A stretch of DNA of 62,084 nucleotides from an uncultured Flavobacteriaceae bacterium. GTDB lineage: Bacteria > Bacteroidota > Bacteroidia > Flavobacteriales > Flavobacteriaceae. The notes below the pieces were generated by a model, which had not been told where the DNA came from, did not search any database, and worked only from the letters and a program-made list of their open reading frames with translations. The stretch's first letter is position 1, and each line of letters begins with the position of its first letter. The stretch lies in contig CALGUD010000027.1 in NCBI GenBank assembly GCA_937901915.1, positions 1-62,084 of the forward strand. The letters are read 5' to 3'. Below, in pieces: positions 34,946-44,519 of the stretch. Position numbers and translations under genes: made by a program.

Positions 34946-35662
34946 ATGAAAACAATGAAATTAATAAGTTTGTTTATGGTTGCGATAATGGTTGTTTCCT
35001 GTAGTAAGGATGACGATAACCCACCTGAAACCGAACCCCAGGCTGAAGCATCATGTCATATAATAAGTACTTCGGGTGGTTTGGTAATCAATATGACTTA
35101 TGACGAAACCGGACGGTTAAAAACCCTTGTCAACGGAACAAAAAAAACAACTTATTTTTATACTGACAATCAAACAATATCGGCTACGCTAGACAATGGT
35201 GAATTTGAGGAAAAAAAAATAATGACATTTAACGAAAACGGACAAATGGTCAATCTCCGTATAGAATTTAACCAGTCTGGTACAGAATGGAATAATGAAG
35301 TTTATGAGTACAATGGTGAGCAGATTATCAAATCAACCCGTACCAGCTATACCGGCTCCCCTCCCAGTGTTCATACGTATGTATGGAGTAATGGTAACAT
35401 GGTTACGCAAATATATAATGATGGGGGGTCAGCCCATTTCGAATATTATTTGGATGAGCTTGTGCGGCCAGGGGACTTTTTTCATACAACATACTTATTG
35501 CTATTTGGAGTCAACCCAATTAAAAATACAAACCTTACAAAAAGTACTAATTTCGATGGTGATGAAGATATTTATACGTATGAATTTGATGATGAAGGCA
35601 AAATTACCTCATTAATTTTGCCGGGTAGTGGTCAAATAAACTATAATTATGAGTGTGATTAG
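34946..35662 (+). CDS. Lipoprotein of DUF4595/YD-like type
   Basis: The 238-aa lipoprotein (VVSCSKDDD) is built from beta-hairpin units with the YD-like signature: MTYDETGRLKTLVNG, MTFNENGQMVNLRIEF, YEFDDEGKITSLILPG. DUF4595 lipoproteins in Bacteroidetes share this plan; their function is unknown. It lies 31 bases after the previous lipoprotein gene and is probably co-transcribed with it. Confidence 0.8.
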   Translation: MKTMKLISLFMVAIMVVSCSKDDDNPPETEPQAEASCHIISTSGGLVINMTYDETGRLKTLVNGTKKTTYFYTDNQTISATLDNGEFEEKKIMTFNENGQMVNLRIEFNQSGTEWNNEVYEYNGEQIIKSTRTSYTGSPPSVHTYVWSNGNMVTQIYNDGGSAHFEYYLDELVRPGDFFHTTYLLLFGVNPIKNTNLTKSTNFDGDEDIYTYEFDDEGKITSLILPGSGQINYNYECD

Positions 35663-36018
35663 AAACAATATGTTTTTAATTAAGCGTAAAAATCACAGTT
35701 TTCCCTAGGGTTATACCCATGTTCAATTAACCTCATGATACGTTATGTATTGTGGGGTTAACTTTCTAATAGATTATATATCTCATTATAACTTTCTGAT
35801 CCTTGATTTTGCTTTTTAATAAATATTAGGGATTATTCATTATACAAAGGTTTAACTTTATTGGATCTACCATAGAGGTGGCTGAGGCTCTCGAATCCAG
35901 CTCAGTGCTTAGAGTTATTCCTAAAAAGTAAGTGGTGCCCGTTATGAGGGTCAACCTGAAGTATTGTTTTTTCATCACATTTACGCTTATCACAATGTCT
36001 TTTTAACAAAAAATTTGT
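35663..36018. other. Intergenic stretch between lipoproteins and the ArsR-type operon
   Basis: It contains a second copy of the GTGGCTGAGGCTCTCGAATC motif at 35878-35900. Nothing else is recognised. Confidence 0.55.
35878..35900 (+). repeat. Dispersed GTGGC...TCCA motif, copy 2
   Basis: GTGGCTGAGGCTCTCGAATC followed by CAG matches copies at 29330 and 40559. The 3' arm is imperfect in this copy. Confidence 0.65.
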
Positions 36019-36060
36019 GTAGTTAAATAACTTCATATATATTAGTAGTCAAATAACTAC
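36019..36060 (+). promoter_or_regulatory. Two ArsR/SdpR-type operators
   Basis: GTAGTTAAATAACTTC (36019-36034) and GTAGTCAAATAACTAC (36045-36060) are direct repeats, each a dyad with GTAGT/ACTAC-like arms. The second ends three bases before the ArsR-type start codon, so binding would block transcription or initiation. Autoregulation by the first gene of the operon is the simplest reading. Confidence 0.7.
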
Positions 36061-36063
36061 GCA

Positions 36064-36387
36064 ATGAATTTAAGAAGAGATGTTTTTCAAGCCATCGCAG
36101 ATCCTACAAGGCGGACCATACTTGTATTGGTTGCTTCACAATCCATGACAGCAGGAGCAATAGCCTCTAATTTTAATACTGCAAGACCCACAGTTTCCAA
36201 GCACTTGCAAATACTCACCGAATGTGAATTGCTGGAACAAGAGCAAAACGGTCGGGAAATATACTATCACTTAAATCCACAGAAAATAAAAGAAATAGCA
36301 GACTTTATTGAGCCGTTTCGCAAAATGTGGGATGACCGATTTAATAAATTGGAATCCATTATGAAAAAATACCCTCCTAAAAAATAG
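36064..36387 (+). CDS. ArsR-family transcriptional repressor
   Basis: This is a 107-aa winged-helix protein: IADPTRRTILVLVASQSMTA, then the recognition region FNTARPTVSKHLQILTECEL and the wing NGREIYYHLNPQ. It lacks the CxC metal motif of metalloregulators, which fits the SdpR-like ArsR proteins usually paired with AHSA1/SRPBCC genes, as here. It is the first gene of a three- or four-gene operon and probably represses it through the two operators immediately upstream. Confidence 0.9.
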   Translation: MNLRRDVFQAIADPTRRTILVLVASQSMTAGAIASNFNTARPTVSKHLQILTECELLEQEQNGREIYYHLNPQKIKEIADFIEPFRKMWDDRFNKLESIMKKYPPKK

Positions 36388-36391
36388 AAAT

Positions 36392-36859
36392 ATGGAACAA
36401 AAAACAAAAATTCATGCCGAAGACGACAGACAGGAATTAACCATTACCAGGGAATTTGATTTACCGTTGGAATTACTTTTTAAGGCATATGAAGATGCCG
36501 ACATTGTTGAGCAATGGATGGGAACAAAAGTGCTGAAACTGGAAAATAAAAAGCATGGTGGCTGGGAATTTGAAACTTCAGACCCACAAGGAAATGTAGT
36601 ATTCCGTGCAAATGGGGTCATTCATGAATTTGTTCCTAACCTCAAAATTATCCGGACTTTTCAAATGGAGAATACGCCTTTTGAAGCGCAACTTGAGTTC
36701 CTGGATTTTGAAAAGCTAACGGACAACACCAGCAAACTTATTATGCATATCATATACAGGTCCGTTGCACTCAGAGACCAAATGCTGAAGTTACCCTTTG
36801 CCCAGGGCTTAAATATGGCACACAACCGGTTACAAGAGATCGTTAGCAAGCTAAAATAG
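36392..36859 (+). CDS. SRPBCC/AHSA1-family protein
   Basis: The 155-aa product shows the AHSA1 pattern ITREFDLPLELLFKAYEDAD, WMGTKVL, GGWEFE and a C-terminal helix (MAHNRLQEIVSKL). The fold has a hydrophobic ligand cavity; the ligand is unknown. It starts four bases after the ArsR-type gene. Such pairs, with a DoxX-like gene following, are common in Bacteroidetes. Confidence 0.9.
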   Translation: MEQKTKIHAEDDRQELTITREFDLPLELLFKAYEDADIVEQWMGTKVLKLENKKHGGWEFETSDPQGNVVFRANGVIHEFVPNLKIIRTFQMENTPFEAQLEFLDFEKLTDNTSKLIMHIIYRSVALRDQMLKLPFAQGLNMAHNRLQEIVSKLK

Positions 36860-36866
36860 CAACATC

Positions 36867-37247
36867 ATGACAAAAAGAAATAAAATCATTTACTGGATTT
36901 TCACCATCTGGTTGGCATTGGGAATGCTGTCCACCGGAATTGTACAATTACTTAAAATGGACGAAGAAGTAGAAAGTATAACAGGGCTCGGCTATCCCGT
37001 TTACCTACTTACGATACTGGGAGTTTGGAAAATTTTGGGAACTATTGTTGTACTCATCCCTAAATTTCCTTTATTAAAAGAATGGGCGTATGCAGGTTTT
37101 TTCTTTGCTATGTCAGGAGCAGCAATTTCACATATTTTTTCAGGCCATCACATCACTGAAATAATACCGTCTTTATTGCTTTTAGCACTAACGCTCATAT
37201 CCTGGTATTTTCGACCTGCGGATAGGAAAATCATTGTAAATCAATAA
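36867..37247 (+). CDS. DoxX-like four-helix membrane protein
   Basis: The 126-aa protein has four transmembrane helices with the DoxX-like landmarks WLALGMLSTGIVQLL, GYPVYLLTILGVWKILG and AYAGFFFAMSGAAISH. It follows the AHSA1 gene by seven bases. The biochemical role is unknown. Confidence 0.85.
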   Translation: MTKRNKIIYWIFTIWLALGMLSTGIVQLLKMDEEVESITGLGYPVYLLTILGVWKILGTIVVLIPKFPLLKEWAYAGFFFAMSGAAISHIFSGHHITEIIPSLLLLALTLISWYFRPADRKIIVNQ

Positions 37248-37323
37248 ATTTGAATAAGTTAAAGCCCAGCTCACCTACCCTGCCGTTGGCATAACAAGTT
37301 TAATCGAAAAAAATATAGATAAT

Positions 37324-37890
37324 ATGAAAAGTAATAAAAAAAAGTTGTCAGCAGATCAACAACAAGAACTACTCAAAGTATTAAAAATCCGTTTTGAAAA
37401 GAACATGAACCGTCACAAAGGTTTAAAATGGGATGATGTACAGGCTCGACTGGAATCCAAACCGGCCAAACTGTGGTCACTGGATGAAATGGAACTTACC
37501 GGCGGTGAACCCGATGTGGTTGGCCTGGATAAAAAGACAGGTGAATACATTTTTTATGATTGCTCGGCAGAAAGTCCTAAAGATCGTAGAAGTGTCTGCT
37601 TCGATCCCGAAGCACTGGAATCAAGGAAAAAGCATAAACCTGCACATAGCGCCATAGGTATGGCTGCCGAAATGGGCATTGAACTTTTGTCTGAACAAGA
37701 GTATAAGGAGTTACAACAACTGGGAGAGTTTGATACCAAAACGTCGAGCTGGATACAAACCCCTGCTGAAATCCGAAAACTCGGTGGTGCCCTTTTTTGT
37801 GACCGTCGATTTAACCATGTTTTTGTATATCACAACGGCGCAGAATCTTACTATGGAGCACGGGGGTTTCGTGGCTTACTAAGGGTATGA
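37324..37890 (+). CDS. DUF4256 family protein
   Basis: The 188-aa soluble protein has the DUF4256 landmarks: RFEKNMNRHKGLKWDDV, EMELTGGEPDVVG, FYDCSAESPKDRRSVCFD and a C-terminal CDRRFNHVFVYHNGAESYY. Its function is unknown. It lies 76 bases after the DoxX-like gene and may belong to the same operon. Confidence 0.85.
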   Translation: MKSNKKKLSADQQQELLKVLKIRFEKNMNRHKGLKWDDVQARLESKPAKLWSLDEMELTGGEPDVVGLDKKTGEYIFYDCSAESPKDRRSVCFDPEALESRKKHKPAHSAIGMAAEMGIELLSEQEYKELQQLGEFDTKTSSWIQTPAEIRKLGGALFCDRRFNHVFVYHNGAESYYGARGFRGLLRV

Positions 37891-38126
37891 TCGTGACCAA
37901 TTTTCGGATAACGAGTTAGTGTGATGACCGATAGTGAAAATAGAGAAGAGAAAATAGAGAAGAGATTCCAGACGAACACGATTCCACGAATAAACAAATT
38001 GAAACCATCAAAACTCCAGGCTCCAGTTAAAATCAATCAACAAGTGACATCATTTAACATTTTCAAAAATAATTTTTTATAAGTTTATATACTGAACAAG
38101 ATACTTTCATAACCTAAGCCAATAAA

Positions 38127-39668
38127 ATGAGAAAATCACTTTACTTTATTTTGTTTTGCACATTCACGGTTTCTTCTGTAAATGCACAGTTTTTTATATC
38201 ACAAGAAGAAAGAGACAGTATAAATAAACTGGGAAATGAAGTACAGGAAACCATGCTTAAACAGTTAGGAATCCAACAACTTAGGCCCGGGCGCAGTGGG
38301 AACCCTGCTGATAAAAATTCCGCGAATTATAATGAATCCCTTGCGAATCCTTGCCCTGAACTTCCTGAACTCCTTGTTACCAAAAAAGGTAAAAAAGTTA
38401 CAGATGCCAATACCTGGTGGAAAATACGCCGCCCGGAAATTGTAGAAGATTTTGAACGTGAAGTTTATGGGCGGGTACCAAAAAACGTTCCTAAAGTAAC
38501 CTGGGAGGTTGATATTGTAGACAAGGAGTTTGTACGTCGTACACCAGTTATTGCGAAGAAACTCACCGGACATGTAGATAACAGTAGCTATCCTGCTATT
38601 ACTGTGAATATTGATATGATGCTCGTGGTCCCCACAAATGTAAAGGGACCTGTTCCGGTACTGATGATGTTTGGCCGACCCTCTTTTCCTGCACCTGCTC
38701 AACCCTCATCAAAAGATATGGAGACTCTGAATGCTTCATTTAAAGAAATGATGATCAAGCACGATCCGAAAATAAAAGAAATATTTGATAAATATCCGGC
38801 ATATAGCCCTGTAACCAGGTTACCGGCCCCTAACTTTTTTGAACCACTACCTGAGGGCGACCTTCCGTCAACGGAACAGTTGCTGGCTGCAGGCTGGGGA
38901 TATGTAACTATTGACCCTTCCAGTATCCAGGCTGATAATTCAGCCGGATTATTAAGCGGAATCATAGGATTGGTAAATAAAGGAAAACCGCGAAAACCGG
39001 ATGATTGGGGAGCATTGCGTGCCTGGGCATGGGGAGCTGCACGCGCACTCGATTACCTGGAAACAGATGAACTGGTGGATGCCAAAAAAGTTGGTATTGA
39101 AGGGGTCTCCCGATATGGAAAAGCAGCTTTGGTAACCCTGGCTTTTGAAGAAAGTTTTACTACAGGATTAATTGGCTCTTCAGGTAAAGGTGGAGCTGCC
39201 TTACACAGGCGTGTATTTGGTGAAGCTGTTGAGAACCTCTCCGGATCAGGGCAAAGTCACTGGATGGCCGGAAATTACATAAAGTATGCAGCTGAAGAGT
39301 CCGATTTTGGTAAAAAAACAGGTTGTGACCTGCCGGTAGACTCTCATCAACTCATTGCTCTTTGTGCCCCACGCCCTGTTTTTATAAGTTATGGAATTCC
39401 GGAACAGGGAGATGCACTTTGGTTGGATCAAAAAGGAAGCTATATGGCAACTGTAGCCGCGGGATCGGTTTATAAATTACTGGGTGCGACGGACCTGGGG
39501 GTTTCCAATGACTATCTAAAAGAAGAAATGCCTCCATATAATACAGATATGCTCAACGGACATTTAGCGTGGCGGCAACATGATGGCGGACATACAGACT
39601 GGCCCAATATGAAATATTTTATTCCCTGGGCTAATAAATTTTTAGGATATGAACCGTCTCAACCTTAG
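38127..39668 (+). CDS. CE15-like glucuronoyl esterase
   Basis: The 513-aa enzyme has a signal peptide (FCTFTVSSVNA). The alpha/beta-hydrolase core carries the CE15 signature GVSRYGKAA with nucleophile Ser328, a RAWAWGAARALDYLE helix ahead of it, and His489 in HDGGHTDWP. CE15 enzymes cut ester links between lignin alcohols and glucuronic acid on xylan. The canonical motif is GCSRxGK; here Val replaces Cys, as in many bacterial members. It is followed 17 bases later by an esterase gene, so the two are probably co-expressed. Confidence 0.85.
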   Translation: MRKSLYFILFCTFTVSSVNAQFFISQEERDSINKLGNEVQETMLKQLGIQQLRPGRSGNPADKNSANYNESLANPCPELPELLVTKKGKKVTDANTWWKIRRPEIVEDFEREVYGRVPKNVPKVTWEVDIVDKEFVRRTPVIAKKLTGHVDNSSYPAITVNIDMMLVVPTNVKGPVPVLMMFGRPSFPAPAQPSSKDMETLNASFKEMMIKHDPKIKEIFDKYPAYSPVTRLPAPNFFEPLPEGDLPSTEQLLAAGWGYVTIDPSSIQADNSAGLLSGIIGLVNKGKPRKPDDWGALRAWAWGAARALDYLETDELVDAKKVGIEGVSRYGKAALVTLAFEESFTTGLIGSSGKGGAALHRRVFGEAVENLSGSGQSHWMAGNYIKYAAEESDFGKKTGCDLPVDSHQLIALCAPRPVFISYGIPEQGDALWLDQKGSYMATVAAGSVYKLLGATDLGVSNDYLKEEMPPYNTDMLNGHLAWRQHDGGHTDWPNMKYFIPWANKFLGYEPSQP

Positions 39669-39685
39669 TTAATCCATACATAACC

Positions 39686-40528
39686 ATGAAATTTAATTAT
39701 CTGTGGATATTTTTGCTTTGTAATCACTTACTATGGCCGCAAACCCGGGATACGTTGTATCTATGGCCTGATAAAGTGCCTAATGAAGCTGGAATAAAAA
39801 GCAGGCCGGTACAAACCCCGGATACCAGCAGGAACGTGGTTCGGATTACCAATATAACGAATCCATCGCTGACCGTATTTAAGCCTGCAGATTCCATCAA
39901 TAACAAATCTGCCATCATTATTGCACCCGGCGGCGGATATCAATACCTGGCAATCAATATTGAGGGGTATGAAATTGCCAAATGGCTAAATACCTTAGGG
40001 TTTACCGCTTTTGTGCTAGAATATCGTACCCCGGATAACAGGCTGGGAGCCCTGAATGATATGCAAAGAGCAATAAGAATGGTACGTAGCAGGTGTGATA
40101 ATTATGGTTTGGATGCCGATAAAGTTGGGGTAATGGGGTTTTCTGCCGGTGGTAATTTGGCGCTTTTGGCTGCTTCAAATTATTTAAAACCGAGTTATAC
40201 TGAGATAGATGCTTTTGATGCTGAAAGCTGTCGCCCTGATTTTGCAGTCTTACTATACCCCGCTTACAGAAAAAATGAGAATATGACCCAAACTCCCTCA
40301 ATAAAATTTCATAAAGAGATGCCCCCGCTTTTTCTTTTTGGCACTTTGGATGATTTTTTAGTTGAAGGTTTTTACGATCTTCGTGAGGTGTTGTTAACAG
40401 TAAACGCCCCTTTTAAAATGTATTTGTCTGAATCTGGCGGACACGGTTATGGACTCCGAAAAGGAAATCCCGCTGCTGAAAAATGGCCCGGACTTGCCAG
40501 TGAGTGGTTACAGGAAACTTTAGAGTAG
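39686..40528 (+). CDS. Secreted BD-FAE-like alpha/beta-hydrolase esterase
   Basis: The 280-aa protein has a short signal peptide. The oxyanion segment is APGGGYQYLA, the nucleophile elbow GFSAGG carries Ser153, the acid is in GTLDDFLV and the histidine in SGGHGYG near the C-terminus. This pattern matches bifunctional acetyl-xylan/feruloyl esterases of Bacteroidetes. Its position after the CE15 gene supports a role in removing acetyl or feruloyl groups from xylan. Exact specificity cannot be told from sequence. Confidence 0.85.
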   Translation: MKFNYLWIFLLCNHLLWPQTRDTLYLWPDKVPNEAGIKSRPVQTPDTSRNVVRITNITNPSLTVFKPADSINNKSAIIIAPGGGYQYLAINIEGYEIAKWLNTLGFTAFVLEYRTPDNRLGALNDMQRAIRMVRSRCDNYGLDADKVGVMGFSAGGNLALLAASNYLKPSYTEIDAFDAESCRPDFAVLLYPAYRKNENMTQTPSIKFHKEMPPLFLFGTLDDFLVEGFYDLREVLLTVNAPFKMYLSESGGHGYGLRKGNPAAEKWPGLASEWLQETLE

Positions 40529-40558
40529 TTTAAAGGCCTGAAAGTCAACTTACAGGTT

Positions 40559-40583
40559 GGTGGCTGAGGCTCTCGAAGCCACC
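40559..40583 (+). repeat. Dispersed GGTGGCT...AGCCACC hairpin, copy 3
   Basis: GGTGGCTGAGGCTCTCGAAG followed by CCACC is a perfect 7-bp-arm hairpin lying between two convergent genes. It may act as a terminator. Related copies lie at 29330 and 35878. Confidence 0.75.
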
Positions 40584-40589
40584 AATATT

Positions 40590-43265
40590 CTAATGTTGAT
40601 TGACATTGATATTTTTCACAGCATCTTTCATGGTTGTAACCCAGATTTCATGTTGATTATCATGTAAATACTGTAACAGTTCACGATGTGCTTCCAGCGA
40701 TACATTCAAAGAATGTTCTCCCCCTACCCCATGGAATAGAAAAACAAGTAAAGATTCAGATTCCATTGCTTTTTTGACCATTTGTATCATTTCTTCTCCT
40801 GTTTCTCCATTAATCATATAACTGTCAATATTATAAACATCTACTTCCTCTATCGGGTGCATTTCGTGTCGTACAGCCCTTGCACCTATAAAATCTTCCT
40901 TTAATTGTTCTGTAAAAGACGCTTCTCCTATTTTCATATCACCACAGGTAAATGCAAATGTACGTTCGGTAGTTCCATCAAGTGTTTCCAGCACTACATT
41001 CGTCATCTGTATTTCATCTAACATTCTTTTTAAGGAATAAGAGCTCATATCATAGTTCTCATCTACCCATTCCCTTCCCGGCTTAGATCCGTCACACGGA
41101 TGAAATAAAGTATGGTTACCCAGTTCATGTCCGTTTTCCGATACTCTTTTCCAGGCTTTGATTCGATCTTTAAATCCGTCGGCAAAAGTTGTCAGATAAA
41201 AAGTGCCCTTGAGGTTTAGGGAATCCAATAGCGGAACAGCGTTATCTAAATGTACATTTAAAGCATCATCATACGTAAGCACTACGGCTGCCTTTTTACC
41301 CTGCCACGGTTTGTAATTCAGTTCTGATGGTTCATAATTCCTGAATGGGGAAGCAGGTAAACCTTCTTTGTTATACAGGTTGGCATCCACGGGATTATCG
41401 GCCCAGGCATATCTTACAAATTCAGGATGCTTTACGCTTTCCGCTTTCACAACAACCGTATTTCCTTCAATACGGGCATCTGCCCAAACAAAGTTTTTAT
41501 CAGCTCCTGCAATTTCAAACCGGCGTAATTTTTCTCCATCTGAACTTATAAGTCCACCCCCAATATGGTCAAAATTGATGACAATTTTATCACCATCAAT
41601 GTAACTTGACTTATAAATTGGCCCCGAATGTACGATCTTCTCTCCATAAGCGAGTTTTAATGCACCTAATGCCAGGCGTTTACCCACATTTTCTTTATCT
41701 AACGGATGAATATCGTTCCATTCCCCCAAATCAATTCCAACTGCCATTGCAGTATTGGGAACGGACAAAGCCTTTAACTGGGCATTTCTGAGTTCCGCCC
41801 AATTGCTGTTTTCAACTGGTAAATAATCCACATCCATAAAGTTGACCAGCTGAACATACAAAAAGGGCAGTTCTCCCTGGTTAAACTGGCTTCTCCAGTC
41901 TTTTATTAAAGCCGGTAGATAATCATAGTAAGGAAGTGGGTTACCGCTGTTGGATTCACCCTGGTACCAGAGAATACCTTTAATTTTAGCTTTTGTTACC
42001 GGAGCTACCATGGCGTTGTATAAAGAAGCAGGTTGATTCTGAGCAGAAAAATTTCGTCCGTCACCGCCTGAGAAAGGTTTAAACACATCTCCTACTTTGT
42101 ATTGCCAGGTGCCCTTCAGGTCTATGGTTTGTCCGTTACCAACAAGGTTATAAGGTTTATCAGGCACAAAACCACCTTTTCCCGAATAATTCAACACCCT
42201 CATAACAATTGTATTTTTGCCCTCTTTAAGTAAGCCTTTTGGGATCTCATATCGCCTTGGGGGGTATTGATACGTAATATTTCCCACTTTAGTGCCGTTT
42301 ACATAAATGAAATCAGCATCTACAATCCTACCCATAAACAATTTTGCTGGGGTTCCGGCCATTGATGCGGGGATATCAATTTCTTTCCTGTACCATACTA
42401 CACCATTCAGGTCACGCAATCCCTGGTCTTCCCAAAATCCCGGGATATTAATATTGCGCCATCCTTTAGGGGTGTATTCATTTTCATACCACTTAATATC
42501 GTCAGTTAAACCTTTGTCCGTTTCTTTCTGATTATTGCTTCCGGAACCATTTCCTGTTAAAGAATTTATATAAGCCGTATCCTTATTTTTCTGTATAATT
42601 TCCCATTCTTTTGGAAACGTTTTGAAGCCTTCTTCACTAATCCATGATTCAATAGGTGTACCTCCTACACTGGCATTGATAATACCTATGGGTATTTTAT
42701 ATTTTTCATAAATGTCTTTCGCAAAAAAATATGCCGTAGCTGAAAAACCCATAATACCTTCTGAGGTAGCTAACTTCCATTCTCCTTTCGGTAAATCCTT
42801 GTTTGGGCCTGTTAAACTGGTAGTTGTTGAAATAAAAAAATTCCGAATTTCCGGATAATTTGCATTGCCAACTTCATCAGGATATTTTTCTTTTACCCTT
42901 TCCATCGGTAAAACCATATTGGACTGTCCGGTACATAGCCAAACATCGCCAAACAGTACATTTTGTATGGTTATTTCATTTTTACCGGAAAAAGTCATGG
43001 TGTATGGCCCACCTGCTTTTTGGGGTTTTAATGAGATTTCCCAGTTACCGTTTTCATCGGTCTTTGTTGTATATTTTTTACCTCTAAAAGTAAGCGTAAT
43101 ATTTTCACCCGGTGATGCCCAACCCCAAACATTGGTTTTAGAATCACGCTGAAGCACAATACCATCACTGATAAGTTCCGGGAGTTTTATTTGAGAATAG
43201 GAAATACTTGTAATAAGAAGAAAAACTGAAGTAATTAAAATTTGTTTTATATAACTTAAATTCAT
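40590..43265 (-). CDS. Sialate-O-acetylesterase-like SGNH enzyme fused to NodB deacetylase
   Basis: The 891-aa secreted protein (signal peptide to about residue 24) joins two enzymes. Residues about 25-640 are an SGNH esterase of the sialate O-acetylesterase/CE20 type: nucleophile Ser115 in TGQSNM, an inserted beta-sandwich (about 260-390), and GILWYQGESNSG with a late DIHPLDK-type His block. Residues 657-891 form a NodB/CE4 polysaccharide deacetylase with Asp666-Asp667 (LTYDDA), metal ligands His718 and His722 (HTLFH) and a closing FLFHGVGG. Related two-catalytic-domain architectures occur in Bacteroidetes. Action on acetylated hemicellulose is inferred from the neighbouring esterases. Confidence 0.85.
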   Translation of the reverse strand: MNLSYIKQILITSVFLLITSISYSQIKLPELISDGIVLQRDSKTNVWGWASPGENITLTFRGKKYTTKTDENGNWEISLKPQKAGGPYTMTFSGKNEITIQNVLFGDVWLCTGQSNMVLPMERVKEKYPDEVGNANYPEIRNFFISTTTSLTGPNKDLPKGEWKLATSEGIMGFSATAYFFAKDIYEKYKIPIGIINASVGGTPIESWISEEGFKTFPKEWEIIQKNKDTAYINSLTGNGSGSNNQKETDKGLTDDIKWYENEYTPKGWRNINIPGFWEDQGLRDLNGVVWYRKEIDIPASMAGTPAKLFMGRIVDADFIYVNGTKVGNITYQYPPRRYEIPKGLLKEGKNTIVMRVLNYSGKGGFVPDKPYNLVGNGQTIDLKGTWQYKVGDVFKPFSGGDGRNFSAQNQPASLYNAMVAPVTKAKIKGILWYQGESNSGNPLPYYDYLPALIKDWRSQFNQGELPFLYVQLVNFMDVDYLPVENSNWAELRNAQLKALSVPNTAMAVGIDLGEWNDIHPLDKENVGKRLALGALKLAYGEKIVHSGPIYKSSYIDGDKIVINFDHIGGGLISSDGEKLRRFEIAGADKNFVWADARIEGNTVVVKAESVKHPEFVRYAWADNPVDANLYNKEGLPASPFRNYEPSELNYKPWQGKKAAVVLTYDDALNVHLDNAVPLLDSLNLKGTFYLTTFADGFKDRIKAWKRVSENGHELGNHTLFHPCDGSKPGREWVDENYDMSSYSLKRMLDEIQMTNVVLETLDGTTERTFAFTCGDMKIGEASFTEQLKEDFIGARAVRHEMHPIEEVDVYNIDSYMINGETGEEMIQMVKKAMESESLLVFLFHGVGGEHSLNVSLEAHRELLQYLHDNQHEIWVTTMKDAVKNINVNQH

Positions 43266-43468
43266 TGTTAGTTTAGAGTTTGATTCGTTTTAATTTGACA
43301 GCAAATTACAAAAATTTATGGGGTGCTAAGAAAAAAATTAATACTCTGTATGAAACTATAACAAATTGGGTTTACTCGAAATTGTTAAGATTGTATTAGC
43401 TTTAAAAAATTGTTTTGAAGAAGACTTTAATTAAATTCTTTAGCTAATATCATAAGATAAACCGGGCT

Positions 43469-43933
43469 TCAATAAAGGGGTTTAAAAAAACGGGGGTCAA
43501 AAGTAAAATCTTCGATTTTAAAGATTGAAATTTCCTTGATCTCCCGATGATTTGGATTAAGGATTATATTCCGGTCCAAAGGAGCTATTGCAGACGGAAC
43601 ATCAAGGATTAAATATTTGTTTTCATTCACAAAACGATCACCTATAAGTTGCGTATACTCATCGTGTGGTGAAACATTCCATATTTTCTTAAGATCTTTT
43701 ATGTTGTACCGTTTGACAGATACATTGTCCGGTAATTCATAAGTGATCAATTTCATGGGTGGACAAATATCAGCCTCTATGTGAATTAATTTTTCCAGCA
43801 TAGCAGTACTAAGACAATTTGAAGTATAGATAACAGGAACCCCTTTAGAATTCCACCTGCCACCATACATTTTAGCACCTTCGCCATCCAGGGATTTTGA
43901 GTACTTTTCACTGGAAAACCTGTATAGTTTCAT
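43469..43933 (-). CDS. RES-domain toxin
   Basis: The 154-aa protein has the RES pattern LYRFSS, GGRWNSKGVPVIYTS, then AMLEKLIHIE with the conserved Glu and a late DVPSAIAPLDRNIILNP. RES toxins such as MbcT destroy NAD+ by phosphorolysis. The start shares one base with the stop of the upstream antitoxin (TAATG), a typical coupled module. Confidence 0.9.
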   Translation of the reverse strand: MKLYRFSSEKYSKSLDGEGAKMYGGRWNSKGVPVIYTSNCLSTAMLEKLIHIEADICPPMKLITYELPDNVSVKRYNIKDLKKIWNVSPHDEYTQLIGDRFVNENKYLILDVPSAIAPLDRNIILNPNHREIKEISIFKIEDFTFDPRFFKPLY

Positions 43934-44496
43934 TATGCAAATATACCGTGTTCTATTCTGCCCAGTTCATTTTCGAGTACTTTCATACCTTGTATGGTAT
44001 CGAGAATTTCAATAGGTTTAATACCACCCAATGGAATTCTTTCCCTGTTGAGCCATTTTATGAACTTTTCTTTATCTCCAAAAACATCGATACCCTTTTC
44101 ATAAAGTATAACCAACTGTATTACTTTTTCTGTTTGTGGGGTATTTAATGTTTTTTGATCTGTTTTTATCCTGGAAAATGTTCTTGGGTTTACGTTGATG
44201 ATGTTGGCCCACACATTATTTGTTAATTCAATTTCATCCATAGCGAGCTTAAATTCCGGATATTTTAAACCTGTTCTTGAAGTTTCTATTAATTTGTTAA
44301 AATTCCGGTCATCGCGGGGATCGGTAACAAACCTAACTGTTTTCTGACGTGCCTGAACCTTTCTTTTGTAAGCTGGTTTAGTTTCCTCTACACCTTCTTC
44401 TCCTCCTCCACTAACAATCCTGCCCAGTAACTTGATTTCAGAGCCTTTAGTTGCTACATTTTCTTTTTCAGGATTTGGGATGCCAGCTTTTTTCAT
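43933..44496 (-). CDS. Xre/MbcA/ParS-type antitoxin
   Basis: The 187-aa antitoxin has a disordered basic N-terminus (1-75), an Xre-like helix-turn-helix (about 95-130, WANIINVNPRTFSRIKTDQK) and the C-terminal DUF2384/ParS signature WLNRERIPLGGIKPIEILDT ending in RIEHGIFA. It would bind the RES toxin through its C-terminus and repress the operon. It lies directly upstream of and overlaps the toxin gene. Confidence 0.9.
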   Translation of the reverse strand: MKKAGIPNPEKENVATKGSEIKLLGRIVSGGGEEGVEETKPAYKRKVQARQKTVRFVTDPRDDRNFNKLIETSRTGLKYPEFKLAMDEIELTNNVWANIINVNPRTFSRIKTDQKTLNTPQTEKVIQLVILYEKGIDVFGDKEKFIKWLNRERIPLGGIKPIEILDTIQGMKVLENELGRIEHGIFA

Positions 44497-44519
44497 GGGT
44501 CTTATATTAAATTATAAGA

